DNA of 64,000 nt from Microbacterium halotolerans (GCF_003569805.1 NZ_KZ984051.1:1687953-1751952); one strand, 5' to 3'. Shown: positions 23,661-31,553, counted from the first letter of the stretch. Notes: generated from the letters alone by a model not told the origin. Translations and numbers: made by a program.

Positions 23661-24983
23661 ATGGTGACGATCACCGTCAACAAATCGAGCCCCTATGTGA
23701 CGTTCCGAATGGAAGCGACGGTCGTCGGGAGTAGCTCCGGGTCGGGGTACACCCGTGTCCGCTGCTATCTCGAGGCGGAATATTCGGGCTCGTCGAACTT
23801 CTACGGGTCGGGCCGTCAGATCGGGTCGATGGACGGCGAAGGCACGTTCCACACTGTGTCGCGGGATCCATTCCTTCCTCAAGGCGGCGGCGGCTGGCGC
23901 GGCGGCCCGTACGACATTCTCGTGTATCACCGTGCGGCAACGCGTCGCACGATCCGGATGCGCCTGGACTACGGATCGATCGACACGCAGCACACCGCGT
24001 CGCTGTATCTGCCGCGAATCCCGTATCCGGCTCCGGGTACTCCGAACCCGTCGATCTCGTCGCCCTCAACGGGAACGGTTCGCCTGTCGTGGGCGAAGCC
24101 ATCGGGCTATGTCACTGGGTATCAGATCCAGCGTGAAGGTGGCGGTATCGCATCGACCTCGTCAGGCTCCTGGTCAGGGTCGTACACACCCGGATCGACG
24201 TACCGATTCCGTGTCCGCGCGAGGAACGGCGACGCAACTGGGGACTGGTCGTCGTGGCGAACGGTGACCACGAAAGCAGCGGCGCCGTCTGCGCCCACGA
24301 GCGTAGTGGTGTCATCTCCGTCCGCCGGCCAAGCTCTCATCGCCTGGGCACCCCCATCTTCTGACGGAGGGAAGCCGATCACCGGATACCAGGTGAACGC
24401 GTACGACAATGGCGGCACCTCGGGCTGGGTGTCCCCCTCCGACCGCGACTACGTGTCGACGCGCTCGCCGGGCGCCGAGAATCGCTACCGTGTGCGTGCT
24501 CGAAATGAGGACGAGATCGGCCCGTGGTCGTCGTGGCGGTCGGTCACGATGCAGGCAGAAGCACCGACTTCTCCACGGTCTCTGTCTGCGACGTCGCCTG
24601 CACCGGGCGAGCTGCGCGCCACGTGGCTGGCACCGTCCAGCGACGGCGGCAAGCCGATCATCGGGTACGACGTCGAGAACGCCGCCGACGAGGCTTTCAC
24701 CACCGATCTATTCCTCTATGAGGACGTGTCGTCGCCGCTGCTGCGGGACTCGTCGAATGGCGCGCCGCATGGGGCTGACCGGTGGGTTCGGGTGCGTGCC
24801 CGCAACGAGGACCAGGCTGGCCCGTGGTCGGTCCACGTGGAGGTGCAGATCCTCGCCGGCGGGTGGGCGTCGGACGGCGACTCATGGCATTCGGCGCCCG
24901 CGCACGCATCTGACGGGTCGGGGTGGCAGATCGCCGTCCCATACGTTCCGGATGGCTCCGGCGGGTGGACCGTCACTCGCTGA
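23661..24983 (+). CDS. Fibronectin type III-containing minor tail protein
   Basis: The protein is 440 residues long. An N-terminal beta domain of about 115 residues is followed by three FnIII-like repeats (around residues 120-205, 210-300, 305-395). Each has a Pro-rich start (APGTPNPSI, APSAPTSVVV, APTSPRSLSA), a W/L-rich strand (LSWAKPSG, IAWAPPSSDGGKPI, ATWLAPSSDGGKPI) and a YRVRARNEDEIGPWSSW-like end. FnIII domains on tails bind surface sugars weakly. It is the last tail gene before a terminator and the lysin. Confidence 0.85.
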   Translation: MVTITVNKSSPYVTFRMEATVVGSSSGSGYTRVRCYLEAEYSGSSNFYGSGRQIGSMDGEGTFHTVSRDPFLPQGGGGWRGGPYDILVYHRAATRRTIRMRLDYGSIDTQHTASLYLPRIPYPAPGTPNPSISSPSTGTVRLSWAKPSGYVTGYQIQREGGGIASTSSGSWSGSYTPGSTYRFRVRARNGDATGDWSSWRTVTTKAAAPSAPTSVVVSSPSAGQALIAWAPPSSDGGKPITGYQVNAYDNGGTSGWVSPSDRDYVSTRSPGAENRYRVRARNEDEIGPWSSWRSVTMQAEAPTSPRSLSATSPAPGELRATWLAPSSDGGKPIIGYDVENAADEAFTTDLFLYEDVSSPLLRDSSNGAPHGADRWVRVRARNEDQAGPWSVHVEVQILAGGWASDGDSWHSAPAHASDGSGWQIAVPYVPDGSGGWTVTR

Positions 24984-25002
24984 TCTCGATCACACACTCT
25001 CG

Positions 25003-25030
25003 AGCCTCACCGACCGGTGGGGCTTTCTCT
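25003..25030 (+). terminator. Hairpin terminator between tail and lysis genes
   Basis: AGCCTCACC (25003-25011) pairs with GGTGGGGCT (25016-25024) with one T-G and a 4-base loop, then TTCTCT. Confidence 0.75.
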
Positions 25031-25049
25031 ATGCCCTTTGGAGGGAATC

Positions 25050-26051
25050 ATGACCTTGAACGGTATCGATGTGAGCGGTTGGCAGCCGAACGACATCACG
25101 GGGCTCGTCGACTACGACTTCGCGATCGTGAAGGCGAGCGAGAACCTCGCCGTGACCGGCAGCTGCGACCCGCAGGTCCAGCATGCGCGCAAGCGCGGCA
25201 AGCAGTACGGCGTCTACCATTTCGCCCGTCCGGGATCACCACGCCAGCAGGCGGAATTCTTCGTGAAGAACGTGAAGGGATACGTCGGCGAGGGCATCCT
25301 CGTCCTCGATCTGGAAGCGAACGGCCTGACCACTTGGGGCGGAGACGGCGCATTCGAGTTCATGGATCGCGTATGCGACCTGACCGGTGTGAAGCCGCTG
25401 CTCTACTCGTTCGGTTCGGCGCTCTCGTCCTCGGACATGCGCCAGCTCGTCGAGGCTGATTTCGGCCTGTGGACGGCGCACTGGAACAACCGCACGTCGG
25501 GGAGTTTCAGCACACCGCCCGACCCGATGACTGGCGTGTGGCCGTTCGCGGCGGTCCACCAGTACACGGACCGCGGTCACCTGCCGGGCTACTCTGGCCC
25601 GCTCGACCTGAACATCTTCCATGGCGACGTGGATACCTGGCACGCCTACGCGACCGGGGACAAGATCGACTCGAAGCCGTCCACGCCGAAGCCCACACCG
25701 AAGCCGAGCGTCAAGACGCTGGCTGTGGACGGGCTACTCGGCCCGGCCACGATCGGCCGCTGGCAGAAGGTCATGGGCACGCCCGCCGATGGACTGATCT
25801 CGAAGCCATCCGTGCTGGTGAAGGCAGTGCAGCGCCACCTCAACGAGTCGGGCGCACGCGACTGGGACGGCCGCAAACTCGCCGTCGACGGGCTCGGCAT
25901 CGGCCCGAACGTCGCTACGGCGGCGGGCAAGACGCGCACGATCTGGGCGCTGCAGGACTACCTCGGCACGACGACCGACGGGATCCTCAGCAAGGGCGGA
26001 TCACCGGCGGTGAAGGCGCTGCAGAAGCGGCTCAACAAGGGCACCTTCTGA
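25050..26051 (+). CDS. Endolysin: GH25 muramidase with C-terminal binding repeats
   Basis: The protein is 333 residues long; ATG 25050 follows TTGGAGGG. The GH25 catalytic domain has GIDVSGWQ (Asp7) and LVLDLEANG (Asp87, Glu89), the acid residues that cleave the N-acetylmuramic acid-glucosamine bond. A Pro/Lys/Thr linker at 205-225 leads to two peptidoglycan-binding-like units (TLAVDGLLGPATIGRWQ and a related LAVDGLGIGPN). No signal peptide is seen, so release should depend on the holin-type proteins downstream. Confidence 0.92.
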   Translation: MTLNGIDVSGWQPNDITGLVDYDFAIVKASENLAVTGSCDPQVQHARKRGKQYGVYHFARPGSPRQQAEFFVKNVKGYVGEGILVLDLEANGLTTWGGDGAFEFMDRVCDLTGVKPLLYSFGSALSSSDMRQLVEADFGLWTAHWNNRTSGSFSTPPDPMTGVWPFAAVHQYTDRGHLPGYSGPLDLNIFHGDVDTWHAYATGDKIDSKPSTPKPTPKPSVKTLAVDGLLGPATIGRWQKVMGTPADGLISKPSVLVKAVQRHLNESGARDWDGRKLAVDGLGIGPNVATAAGKTRTIWALQDYLGTTTDGILSKGGSPAVKALQKRLNKGTF

Positions 26052-26052
26052 C

Positions 26053-26190
26053 ATGCGCCGCGCAGTACGCACGGTGGGGATCGTCACGGGCCTATGCGGC
26101 CTCGTGGCGGTCCTCACCGTGACCGGCCTGCTGTGGGGGGCTGCGGTCGTTGCGGCAGCGCTCACGGTGCTCTGGGGAGGTGGCGGTTGA
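26053..26190 (+). CDS. Tiny one-pass or hairpin membrane protein
   Basis: A 45-residue frame directly after the lysin (ATG 26053, TGA 26188-26190 overlapping the next ATG). After a short basic start (MRRAVR), almost the whole sequence is hydrophobic, including GLVAVLTVTGLLWGAAVVAA. It may be a small holin component or pin. Its coupling to the lysin and to the next membrane protein supports it. Confidence 0.5.
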   Translation: MRRAVRTVGIVTGLCGLVAVLTVTGLLWGAAVVAAALTVLWGGGG

Positions 26191-26621
26191 TGTTGTTTCG
26201 GATACGACGGTTGTGGGACGCGATCACCGAGCCGCGGCATTTGAAGGTCGCGTACTTCGTCGTCTACGTGGTGACGACGGGCACGGGCGTGGCGACATGG
26301 CTGATGCCGCCGCAGTCCATCGAGGGACCGCTCGGGGCGCAGCTGACTGCGATCTGGTCGGGCCTGTTCATTCTCGGCGGTCTCGTCGGTGCGGTGACGG
26401 TCCTGCCGGGCTGGTGGTGGGCTGAGAGGCTCCTCGGTATCGCCCCGGTGCTCTTGGGCCTGGCGATCTACCTGTCGGTGGTCGCGGTGCTGCACTGGCA
26501 GGGCATGTCGTCGGGAGCGTCGCGACTGACGCAGCTCGGCATCATCGTCATCGCTTCCGCGCCGTTTGCCCTGCGGGGGCTCCTCATCAGGGAGTACAGC
26601 TACGAGCCACGGCGGGGTTAA
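26190..26621 (+). CDS. Multi-pass membrane protein of the lysis region
   Basis: The protein is 143 residues long; ATG 26190 overlaps the upstream TGA. Four hydrophobic segments can be seen (about residues 20-40, 52-75, 80-105, 115-133), among them VAYFVVYVVTTGTGVATWLM. The C-terminus is charged. Proteins of this type are common just after lysins in actinophages and are often called holin or membrane protein. No enzymatic motif is visible. Confidence 0.7.
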   Translation: MLFRIRRLWDAITEPRHLKVAYFVVYVVTTGTGVATWLMPPQSIEGPLGAQLTAIWSGLFILGGLVGAVTVLPGWWWAERLLGIAPVLLGLAIYLSVVAVLHWQGMSSGASRLTQLGIIVIASAPFALRGLLIREYSYEPRRG

Positions 26622-26624
26622 GCG

Positions 26625-26927
26625 ATGGAGCTGGCCGCAATCATCTCCTCCCTCCTCGGCGCCGGGGGTATCGGAGCGATCCTCATCAAGCTTGTCGAGC
26701 GCGGGCTCGACAAGATGTCCAATCGCGGGAACAAACGCCGCGACGAGGTCGACCGCGCGTGGCGACGCGTGGACCGAGAAGCATCACGCCGACGAAAGGT
26801 CGAGGAGCACGCTTCCCATCTCACTCGGCTGCTGATCGCCGCGCCCTGCGTCGACCCGACCACGATCCCGAAGTTCCCGCCCTACACGAGTACCGATACG
26901 AGATCCACTGACACGAAGGAGTCCTGA
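26625..26927 (+). CDS. Small membrane-anchored coiled-coil protein
   Basis: The protein is 100 residues long. An N-terminal hydrophobic helix (IISSLLGAGGIGAILIKLVE) is followed by a strongly charged helix (Arg/Asp/Glu) to about residue 68 and a Pro/Thr-rich tail. This design of one membrane helix plus a soluble helix recalls holin accessory or spanin-like proteins. The last base is shared with the next ATG. Confidence 0.6.
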   Translation: MELAAIISSLLGAGGIGAILIKLVERGLDKMSNRGNKRRDEVDRAWRRVDREASRRRKVEEHASHLTRLLIAAPCVDPTTIPKFPPYTSTDTRSTDTKES

Positions 26928-27262
26928 TGGACATCACACTTCCCACGGTCCCTGCGGGGATCCTCACCCTGCTGTCGCTGATCGCCCCCTACGCGATCGC
27001 TCTCATCAACCGACCGTCCTGGTCCGCGACCACGAAGAAGATCGTCGCGATCATCGTCGCCATCGTCCTCGCCGCGGTGGTGATGGCGTTCTACTACGTG
27101 TACACGGGCGACGTCGTGCCGGAGTGGCCGGCACTGGTGCTGCTCGCGATCGTGGTTGTGCAGGCCAGCTACGCGCTTGTGACGCGCGAGGCCGGCGCGG
27201 CCGCAGTCGAGCGGAAGAGCTCGCGCACGGTAGTCGTGCACGAGAACCGCTCTGACGAGTGA
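26927..27262 (+). CDS. Probable holin
   Basis: The protein is 111 residues long; ATG 26927 follows AAGGAG. Three hydrophobic helices are visible (about residues 12-28, 38-60, 70-88), including KIVAIIVAIVLAAVVMAFYY. The C-terminal tail is charged. Size, topology and its position as the last gene of the lysis group before a terminator make it the best holin candidate. The two neighbouring membrane proteins are alternatives or partners. Confidence 0.7.
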   Translation: MDITLPTVPAGILTLLSLIAPYAIALINRPSWSATTKKIVAIIVAIVLAAVVMAFYYVYTGDVVPEWPALVLLAIVVVQASYALVTREAGAAAVERKSSRTVVVHENRSDE

Positions 27263-27303
27263 CCCTGCCGGTATAAAATCTGGTATATATTCACGGCAGA
27301 ACT

Positions 27304-27343
27304 GCGCCCCGGCGCCCTCTTCGGAGGGCTGCCGGGGCGCTTT
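27304..27343 (+). terminator. Terminator at end of the late operon
   Basis: GCGCCCCGGC (27304-27313) pairs with GCCGGGGCGC (27331-27340), with an inner GCCCTC/GAGGGC stem closed by a TTCG loop, followed by TTT. It separates the rightward late genes from the leftward small membrane gene. Confidence 0.85.
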
Positions 27344-27351
27344 CGCTGTGT

Positions 27352-27519
27352 CTACTGACCGTATCGAGTCGGATGCTGCTCCCGCTCGGCCCGTTCCCGG
27401 TCCGAGCGCAACGCTGCCCGGACCGCCGTGTAGATCACGAACCACAGGATGAGCAGGCAGATCGCGATCCCGACCAACCACACGAGAAACCAGACGATAG
27501 CCAAGCTGGGAATTGCCAT
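27352..27519 (-). CDS. Small Trp-rich membrane protein
   Basis: The protein is 55 residues long. One long hydrophobic stretch (LAIVWFLVWLVGIAICLLIL, residues 6-25, and beyond) is followed by an Arg/Glu-rich cytoplasmic tail. The frame stays open upstream for another 150 codons, but that part looks non-coding, so the internal ATG is preferred. It is encoded opposite to the lysis genes and could be a lysogenic conversion or superinfection-exclusion protein, which is only a guess. Confidence 0.5.
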   Translation of the reverse strand: MAIPSLAIVWFLVWLVGIAICLLILWFVIYTAVRAALRSDRERAEREQHPTRYGQ

Positions 27520-27558
27520 CCTGGCACCGTACCGGAGTCGCGGGCTCTGACACCACCG

Positions 27559-27601
27559 AGCGCCCGGCGCTCTCCTACGGGAGAGTGACCGGGGCGCTTT
27601 T
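27559..27601 (+). terminator. Hairpin with TTTT tail
   Basis: AGCGCCC (27559-27565) pairs with GGGCGCT (27592-27598), with an inner CTCTCC/GGGAGAG stem, followed by TTTT. It sits just before the rightward accessory pair and would shield it from upstream read-through. Confidence 0.65.
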
Positions 27602-27630
27602 GGTCTGTCGTCCCCGGGTATCGTTGGCAC

Positions 27631-28095
27631 GTGGGCCGCAACGGGAAGTTCAGCAAGAGCGCTGATCGTCAAGCTCGACGCGATGCCAAGGAAAAGAACG
27701 CGCGGTCCCTGGAGGATGTTGCTGGCGAGCAAGGCCGGTACGTGCCTCCAGATCGGTCCGCAACTGACGAGAAGCACTTCTACCTGCCTGTTGATGGCTC
27801 TGCAACTATCAAGATCGCGGTCCGTCAGTGGAAGCAGGGTGGGAGGCTTGTAGATTTCTTCCTCGCAGTGGTTCTCACGTCGTGGGATGCGACGGAGGAA
27901 CCGCACGTCTACGAGATCGATTGTCGTCATGGGCACTGCCACGGGCACGTTGTCATCGAGGGGAGACACTCTGGAGAACCTGATAGCCTGCACAGACTGG
28001 ACGTCGTTGGCGACGTTAAGGACGCCCTAAGCGTGGCGGTACACAAGGCCACTGCGGTTGCGAGTATGATCCGAGACATGGAGCCCGAGGAGTGA
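27631..28095 (+). CDS. Accessory protein with HGHCHGH motif, unknown function
   Basis: The protein is 154 residues long, starting at GTG 27631; TATCGT lies about 8 bases upstream, as in a leaderless promoter. The N-terminal 35 residues are basic and charged. The core has WKQGGRLVDFFLAVVLTSWD and then YEIDCRHGHCHGHVVIEG, a His cluster that could be a metal or nuclease site. It recalls small phage families with a D..HG..H.H signature, but I cannot name it with confidence. It is followed by a partner gene with 2 bases between them. Codons are more AT-rich than in the late operon, as in a moron. Confidence 0.65.
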   Translation: MGRNGKFSKSADRQARRDAKEKNARSLEDVAGEQGRYVPPDRSATDEKHFYLPVDGSATIKIAVRQWKQGGRLVDFFLAVVLTSWDATEEPHVYEIDCRHGHCHGHVVIEGRHSGEPDSLHRLDVVGDVKDALSVAVHKATAVASMIRDMEPEE

Positions 28096-28097
28096 TC

Positions 28098-28508
28098 ATG
28101 AACAACCTCGATGAGTTCAGAGCACAGGTTATCTTCAACATCGCGGTTCACGACATCCCGATCGACGTGACGGACACGCAAGGTGAAATGCCCGTCGTCG
28201 TCGCTCTGGACGACGAGCGCGCGTCAGTTCTTATGCAGCGGGTGCAGGCCGTCGGCGGTAGCGCAACGGTGTTTACTCGGGGGGAATCACACGTACGGAT
28301 GTTCGTCGTGATCGACGAGCGTTGTGCGCTGGGCAGCGATGGTGCCGACGACATGACCGGTACCGAGCGGCCGAGCCCGAACGCAACTGTGGGCATGCTC
28401 CTCGACTATCTTGGCCAGCGGCCTGAAGGCATCCGTATCCCATCAAAGCTCGAGCCTGAGACCAGGCGCGCATCGCTCAGCCAACCGCGAGACGTCGCGT
28501 TCGCGTGA
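28098..28508 (+). CDS. Partner gene of the accessory pair, unknown function
   Basis: The protein is 136 residues long. ATG 28098 has GAGGAG 5 bases upstream; GTG 28092 overlapping the previous stop is also possible. The first 80 residues look like an alpha-beta domain (VALDDERASVLMQRVQAVGG, then RMFVVIDERC). The rest is linker-like. It ends at a terminator, so the two genes form a closed transcription unit inside an otherwise leftward region. The function is unknown. Confidence 0.6.
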   Translation: MNNLDEFRAQVIFNIAVHDIPIDVTDTQGEMPVVVALDDERASVLMQRVQAVGGSATVFTRGESHVRMFVVIDERCALGSDGADDMTGTERPSPNATVGMLLDYLGQRPEGIRIPSKLEPETRRASLSQPRDVAFA

Positions 28509-28516
28509 CCTCAGCT

Positions 28517-28550
28517 AGCGCCCCTTCTGGCTTCGGCTGGGAGGGGCGCT
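28517..28550. terminator. Hairpin between convergent genes
   Basis: AGCGCCCCT (28517-28525) and AGGGGCGCT (28542-28550) form a perfect 9-bp stem with a GGCTTCGGCT-containing loop. It lies between the rightward pair and the leftward gene at 28561 and probably serves both. Confidence 0.7.
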
Positions 28551-28560
28551 CTCGTTGTGT

Positions 28561-28839
28561 CTACGCCGGGCGGATGCTGAGGGCCTGCCACCCCTCGGGG
28601 ATGCTGGCCTGCAGCTGGTCGCGACGTTCGACGGTGATCTCGCGGATCTCTGCCTTCTGTGCGGTGCCTGTGCCGACCATGTAGCTCGTGCCACGAGGTT
28701 GGGACACGCGAATGTCGGCGAGTGTGTATCCCTCAGGTACCTGTGCGCGGAGTCCTGCTTCGATGTCGGCGTACGATTCCGCTTCCGGTACTTCGAGTGG
28801 CACTGTTTCGGTCGGGCGGATCATCACGATGTAGGGCAC
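28561..28839 (-). CDS. Hypothetical protein
   Basis: The protein is 92 residues long. It starts PYIVMIRPTETVPLEVPEAE, has a helix DIEAGLRAQVPEG and strands around YTLADIRVSQPRG and REITVERRDQL. It lies 9 bases downstream of the SRAP gene on the same strand, so they may share a transcript. Family unknown. Confidence 0.6.
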   Translation of the reverse strand: MPYIVMIRPTETVPLEVPEAESYADIEAGLRAQVPEGYTLADIRVSQPRGTSYMVGTGTAQKAEIREITVERRDQLQASIPEGWQALSIRPA

Positions 28840-28848
28840 CGATCGAGT

Positions 28849-29568
28849 CTATTCCGCCCCTCGGACACGGGCCGTCAGCTCCGGTCCGTCGTCGCCGACT
28901 TTGAACGGTGCGACCTCGTGGAACGTGAGCCCGCGCGCTTCGCCTGCATGTGCGTCGACTGCTTCGTCGACGAGCGCTTGGTCTCCGACGATGGTGGGGT
29001 CGAGCCAGTGCTCCCACATCTCTTGCGGGAGCGTGACGGGATTGCGGTCGTGGATGTCGGCGAGATGCCCGATGGTCGGGCAGGTGAGGATCGTGGTCGT
29101 CAGTACCCACCGGTCGGGATCGTCGTCAGCTTTGCTTTGGTCTCGCCACCATGAGTAGAGGCCGGCGAACCCGATCAGACCATCGGCGGGGGAGATCCAC
29201 CAGGGCTGTTTGCTGCCCTTCTCACCGGTCCATTCGTAGTACCCAGATGCGAGGACGATCGCGCGGGTGCTCTTGACCGGCTTCGCCCACGTCGACTTGT
29301 TAGCGATCCCTTCCGTGCGCGCGTTGAACGTGGGGAACTTCAGCTTCAGGCTGTCGGACCAGGGCGGCACGAGCGACCACCGTGCCTGCTCGAACCGCAG
29401 ATCCCGGGTCTTGGGTGAGTCGATGAGGACGGCGACGTTCTCGGTCGGGGCGATGTTCCATCGTGCTTCCCAGTCCGGCGACCATTCGTCTGGGCGCCGG
29501 CCGGTCTGCTCAACGAATTCGGTGATGGCCGTGTTGACCTTGTCGTCGAGAGCGAATCTGCCGCACAT
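28849..29568 (-). CDS. SRAP-family protein (HMCES/YedK-like)
   Basis: The protein is 239 residues long. It starts MCGRFAL, so after Met removal Cys2 can crosslink to abasic sites. Other family residues are present: NIAPT (Asn38), ASGYYEW (Glu112) and the active His in IHDRNPV (His173), where most members have IHDRMP. SRAP proteins shield abasic sites in single-stranded DNA. Phages and prophages carry them often. It is encoded near the integrase end, away from the host SOS genes. Confidence 0.9.
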   Translation of the reverse strand: MCGRFALDDKVNTAITEFVEQTGRRPDEWSPDWEARWNIAPTENVAVLIDSPKTRDLRFEQARWSLVPPWSDSLKLKFPTFNARTEGIANKSTWAKPVKSTRAIVLASGYYEWTGEKGSKQPWWISPADGLIGFAGLYSWWRDQSKADDDPDRWVLTTTILTCPTIGHLADIHDRNPVTLPQEMWEHWLDPTIVGDQALVDEAVDAHAGEARGLTFHEVAPFKVGDDGPELTARVRGAE

Positions 29569-29600
29569 GCTGCCAGCGTAAGCGGCACGCGACAGCGTGG

Positions 29601-29786
29601 CTACCGCCAGCGCCAGTCGTCGAGGTCGACGATCCCCTCACCGTCACCGGGATGCTCACCTGCCGGCCACTCGATCCGGTACCCGCACTCCCGGCACTCG
29701 TCACCCTCACCCTCGGGATGCATGGTCACACCGCAGGCGGGGCAGATGGGTTGGGCGCCGTCGTCGAGCCCGTCCTCTCCGATCAT
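29601..29786 (-). CDS. Small zinc-ribbon protein
   Basis: The protein is 61 residues long. It has CPACG (Cys15, Cys18) and CRECG (Cys31, Cys34), a compact four-Cys zinc ribbon, followed by an acidic tail. TAGGCT at 29794-29799 read leftward is a -10 about 7 bases before the ATG, suggesting leaderless expression from a promoter that faces the next gene. Confidence 0.6.
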   Translation of the reverse strand: MIGEDGLDDGAQPICPACGVTMHPEGEGDECRECGYRIEWPAGEHPGDGEGIVDLDDWRWR

Positions 29787-29833
29787 GGGGGTGAGCCTAT
29801 CGAGTGTCGGTGCTCGCGCGTACTCTGCGGGGC
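29787..29833. promoter_or_regulatory. Divergent leaderless promoters
   Basis: Leftward TAGGCT (29794-29799 on the minus strand) and rightward TACTCT (29821-29826) each end 7 bases before an ATG (29786 leftward, 29834 rightward). No clear -35 boxes or ribosome-binding sites are seen. Confidence 0.45.
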
Positions 29834-30088
29834 ATGGAGAGGTGGCATCCGATCTTCCAGACGGTCGAGCACGAGCCCGGCGTGTGGACGCTGTATGACA
29901 CGCTCGGCAAGCCGCAGGCAGTGATCGAGTTGCGCCGCACGGAGGTCGGTCCGCGCTATCGGGTCGAGTGGGCAGGGAAGGTGCTCGGGTGGGCGACGTC
30001 ACTCAAAGTCGCAGTCGAGCGGGCGTATGCCGCGTACGTGTCGAGCCTCGGCCACCAGGGCGGGCCGAACGAGCCGCGCGGGCGCTAG
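29834..30088 (+). CDS. Small conserved hypothetical protein
   Basis: The protein is 84 residues long. It has WHPIFQTVEHEPGVWTLYD, a YRVEWAGKVLGWATSLKVA strand-helix and a polar tail. Short proteins of this build are common in Microbacteriaceae and their phages; the function is unknown. Its end overlaps the convergent gene by 4 bases. Confidence 0.6.
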   Translation: MERWHPIFQTVEHEPGVWTLYDTLGKPQAVIELRRTEVGPRYRVEWAGKVLGWATSLKVAVERAYAAYVSSLGHQGGPNEPRGR

Positions 30089-30582
30089 ATCTTTGTGGTC
30101 CAGTTTTCGTCGAGGCTGGCTCCGGTCGCTTCGAGCTTCTCGGCGATCTGCTTGAGCTTCTCGAGGGCAGTGGTGATGCTCGATGAGGTCGCCTTTTCGC
30201 CCTTCATCGCGTAGAAGATGGGGATCTGGTACTCGTCGCCGGAGGAGGTGCGGAGGGCGAGTGTGATCTGCTGCACGCGTTCGTACTCGCGTCGACCTGT
30301 GATGGCGCCCACGATCGCGCCGGCGCCGCCGAAGAGGATGCCGAGGCCGGCGGCTCGACCGAGACCGGACTTGTGCTTGGTGTCGCCTTCGACGCCCGTT
30401 GCGTAGGCCGTGAGATCGTCGTAGGGGACTGTGTCAACGTCCCGCTTCAGGGTGAACTGGGACTTGCCGTTCTTCCAGGGCGTGAAGATCTCGTAGGTGC
30501 GTTCCTCGTCGGAGTAGCGGAGGATGCTGGACGTGTTGTCGGTCAGCTTCCCGAAGAGCGTGGTGTGTGTCTTCTTGCTCAT
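30085..30582 (-). CDS. Hypothetical protein with glycine-rich membrane segment
   Basis: The protein is 165 residues long; ATG at 30582 follows AAGGGAA. The first 90 residues are soluble beta-type sequence (SILRYSDEERTYEIFTPW). A Gly-rich hydrophobic segment follows (GLGILFGGAGAIVGAITG, about residues 95-112), resembling a glycine zipper, then a soluble end with a helix. It stands alone upstream of the integrase end. Function unknown. Confidence 0.65.
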   Translation of the reverse strand: MSKKTHTTLFGKLTDNTSSILRYSDEERTYEIFTPWKNGKSQFTLKRDVDTVPYDDLTAYATGVEGDTKHKSGLGRAAGLGILFGGAGAIVGAITGRREYERVQQITLALRTSSGDEYQIPIFYAMKGEKATSSSITTALEKLKQIAEKLEATGASLDENWTTKI

Positions 30583-30650
30583 GGTGTTCCCTTCGTCTCG
30601 ACGCGAGCATATCGGGATCTCTGCACCATCGCCGTGGGCTTGCGCGGCGG

Positions 30651-31553
30651 TTACGCCGCTCTGCGGTGTGAAGAGCGAGCCGAACGAGAGCGGGGTGAGA
30701 TGAAGGGCAACACGTTCGCGGCCGCGGACATCTCGTCGTCGCTGACCTCCATGTACAGCTGGGTGGTAGCGAGGGACGCGTGTCCCATCATCTCTTGCAC
30801 GACGCGGACGTTCACGCCGCTGCGTAGGAGCGTTGTCGCGTAGTAGTGGCGGAGTGAGTGGCCGGTAATGGGGGCGTGGATCCCGGCGCTTCGGAGGCAG
30901 CGGCTGATCGACGTGGAGGCGGACTTCATGAGGATGTGTCCGCCGCCGTCGGGGAATTGGTGGTTGCGGTAGGGGGATGGGAACCACCATCCGAGGCCGC
31001 CGCGCCTGTCAGCGATCTCACGTACGGCTGGGGGCATGTGGACGAGATGTTCCAAGCCGCCTTTGCGGGTAGATCGGATCGTTCCCGTGATGGGATCGAC
31101 ATCGTCGTCGTGGATCTTGACGATCTCGCTGACGCGGAGCCCGGTGAGTGCGCCGACGATGATCATGTCGCGAGTTGATTGGTAGCCGTGGTCGAGCATG
31201 AGCTCGATGTGCTGCTCTGTGACGGGGCGTGGTCGTCGGCGGGGGAGCTTGACCTTCCGGAGTCTGGCTCCGGGGTCGTCGTCGCGGTAGCCCTCTTCGA
31301 GCATCCATCGCGTGAATGTCTGCAAGTAGGAGCGTTCGACCTGCTTGGTGCCGGGGGAGAGCGATCTTCCGGTGCGTGCGTTGGGGCGGTTGAGTACGGC
31401 GACGAGGTCGGCCTTGGTGATGTCGAGTGGGCCGCGTCTGATCGATCGCTCGACGGTGACTAGGAGGGCAGTGCGACCTTCAATGGTGCGGTGGGCGAGT
31501 CCGGCGGCACGCTGGTCTGCGTTCCACAGCTCGCGAGCGGTATTCCAGTCCAT
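30651..31553 (-). CDS. int: Tyrosine site-specific integrase
   Basis: The protein is 300 residues long. The N-terminal SAM-like core-binding domain covers about residues 1-95. Catalytic residues can be placed: Arg140 (TGLRVSEI), His232 and Arg235 (GHSLRH), His258 (GHASL) and Tyr267 (TQLYME). A Lys lies in the beta turn near STRKGG. It lies beside the tRNA-Ile fragment at 32002-32046, so it should recombine attP with the 3' end of that tRNA gene. TATAGA shortly upstream may be its -10. Confidence 0.95.
   Translation of the reverse strand: MDWNTARELWNADQRAAGLAHRTIEGRTALLVTVERSIRRGPLDITKADLVAVLNRPNARTGRSLSPGTKQVERSYLQTFTRWMLEEGYRDDDPGARLRKVKLPRRRPRPVTEQHIELMLDHGYQSTRDMIIVGALTGLRVSEIVKIHDDDVDPITGTIRSTRKGGLEHLVHMPPAVREIADRRGGLGWWFPSPYRNHQFPDGGGHILMKSASTSISRCLRSAGIHAPITGHSLRHYYATTLLRSGVNVRVVQEMMGHASLATTQLYMEVSDDEMSAAANVLPFISPRSRSARSSHRRAA

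Noticed and set aside
27263..27303. AT-rich TATAAAATCTGGTATATATT stretch as a promoter
   Set aside because: It lies between the holin stop and the terminator with no gene downstream before the hairpin, so a functional promoter there is doubtful.
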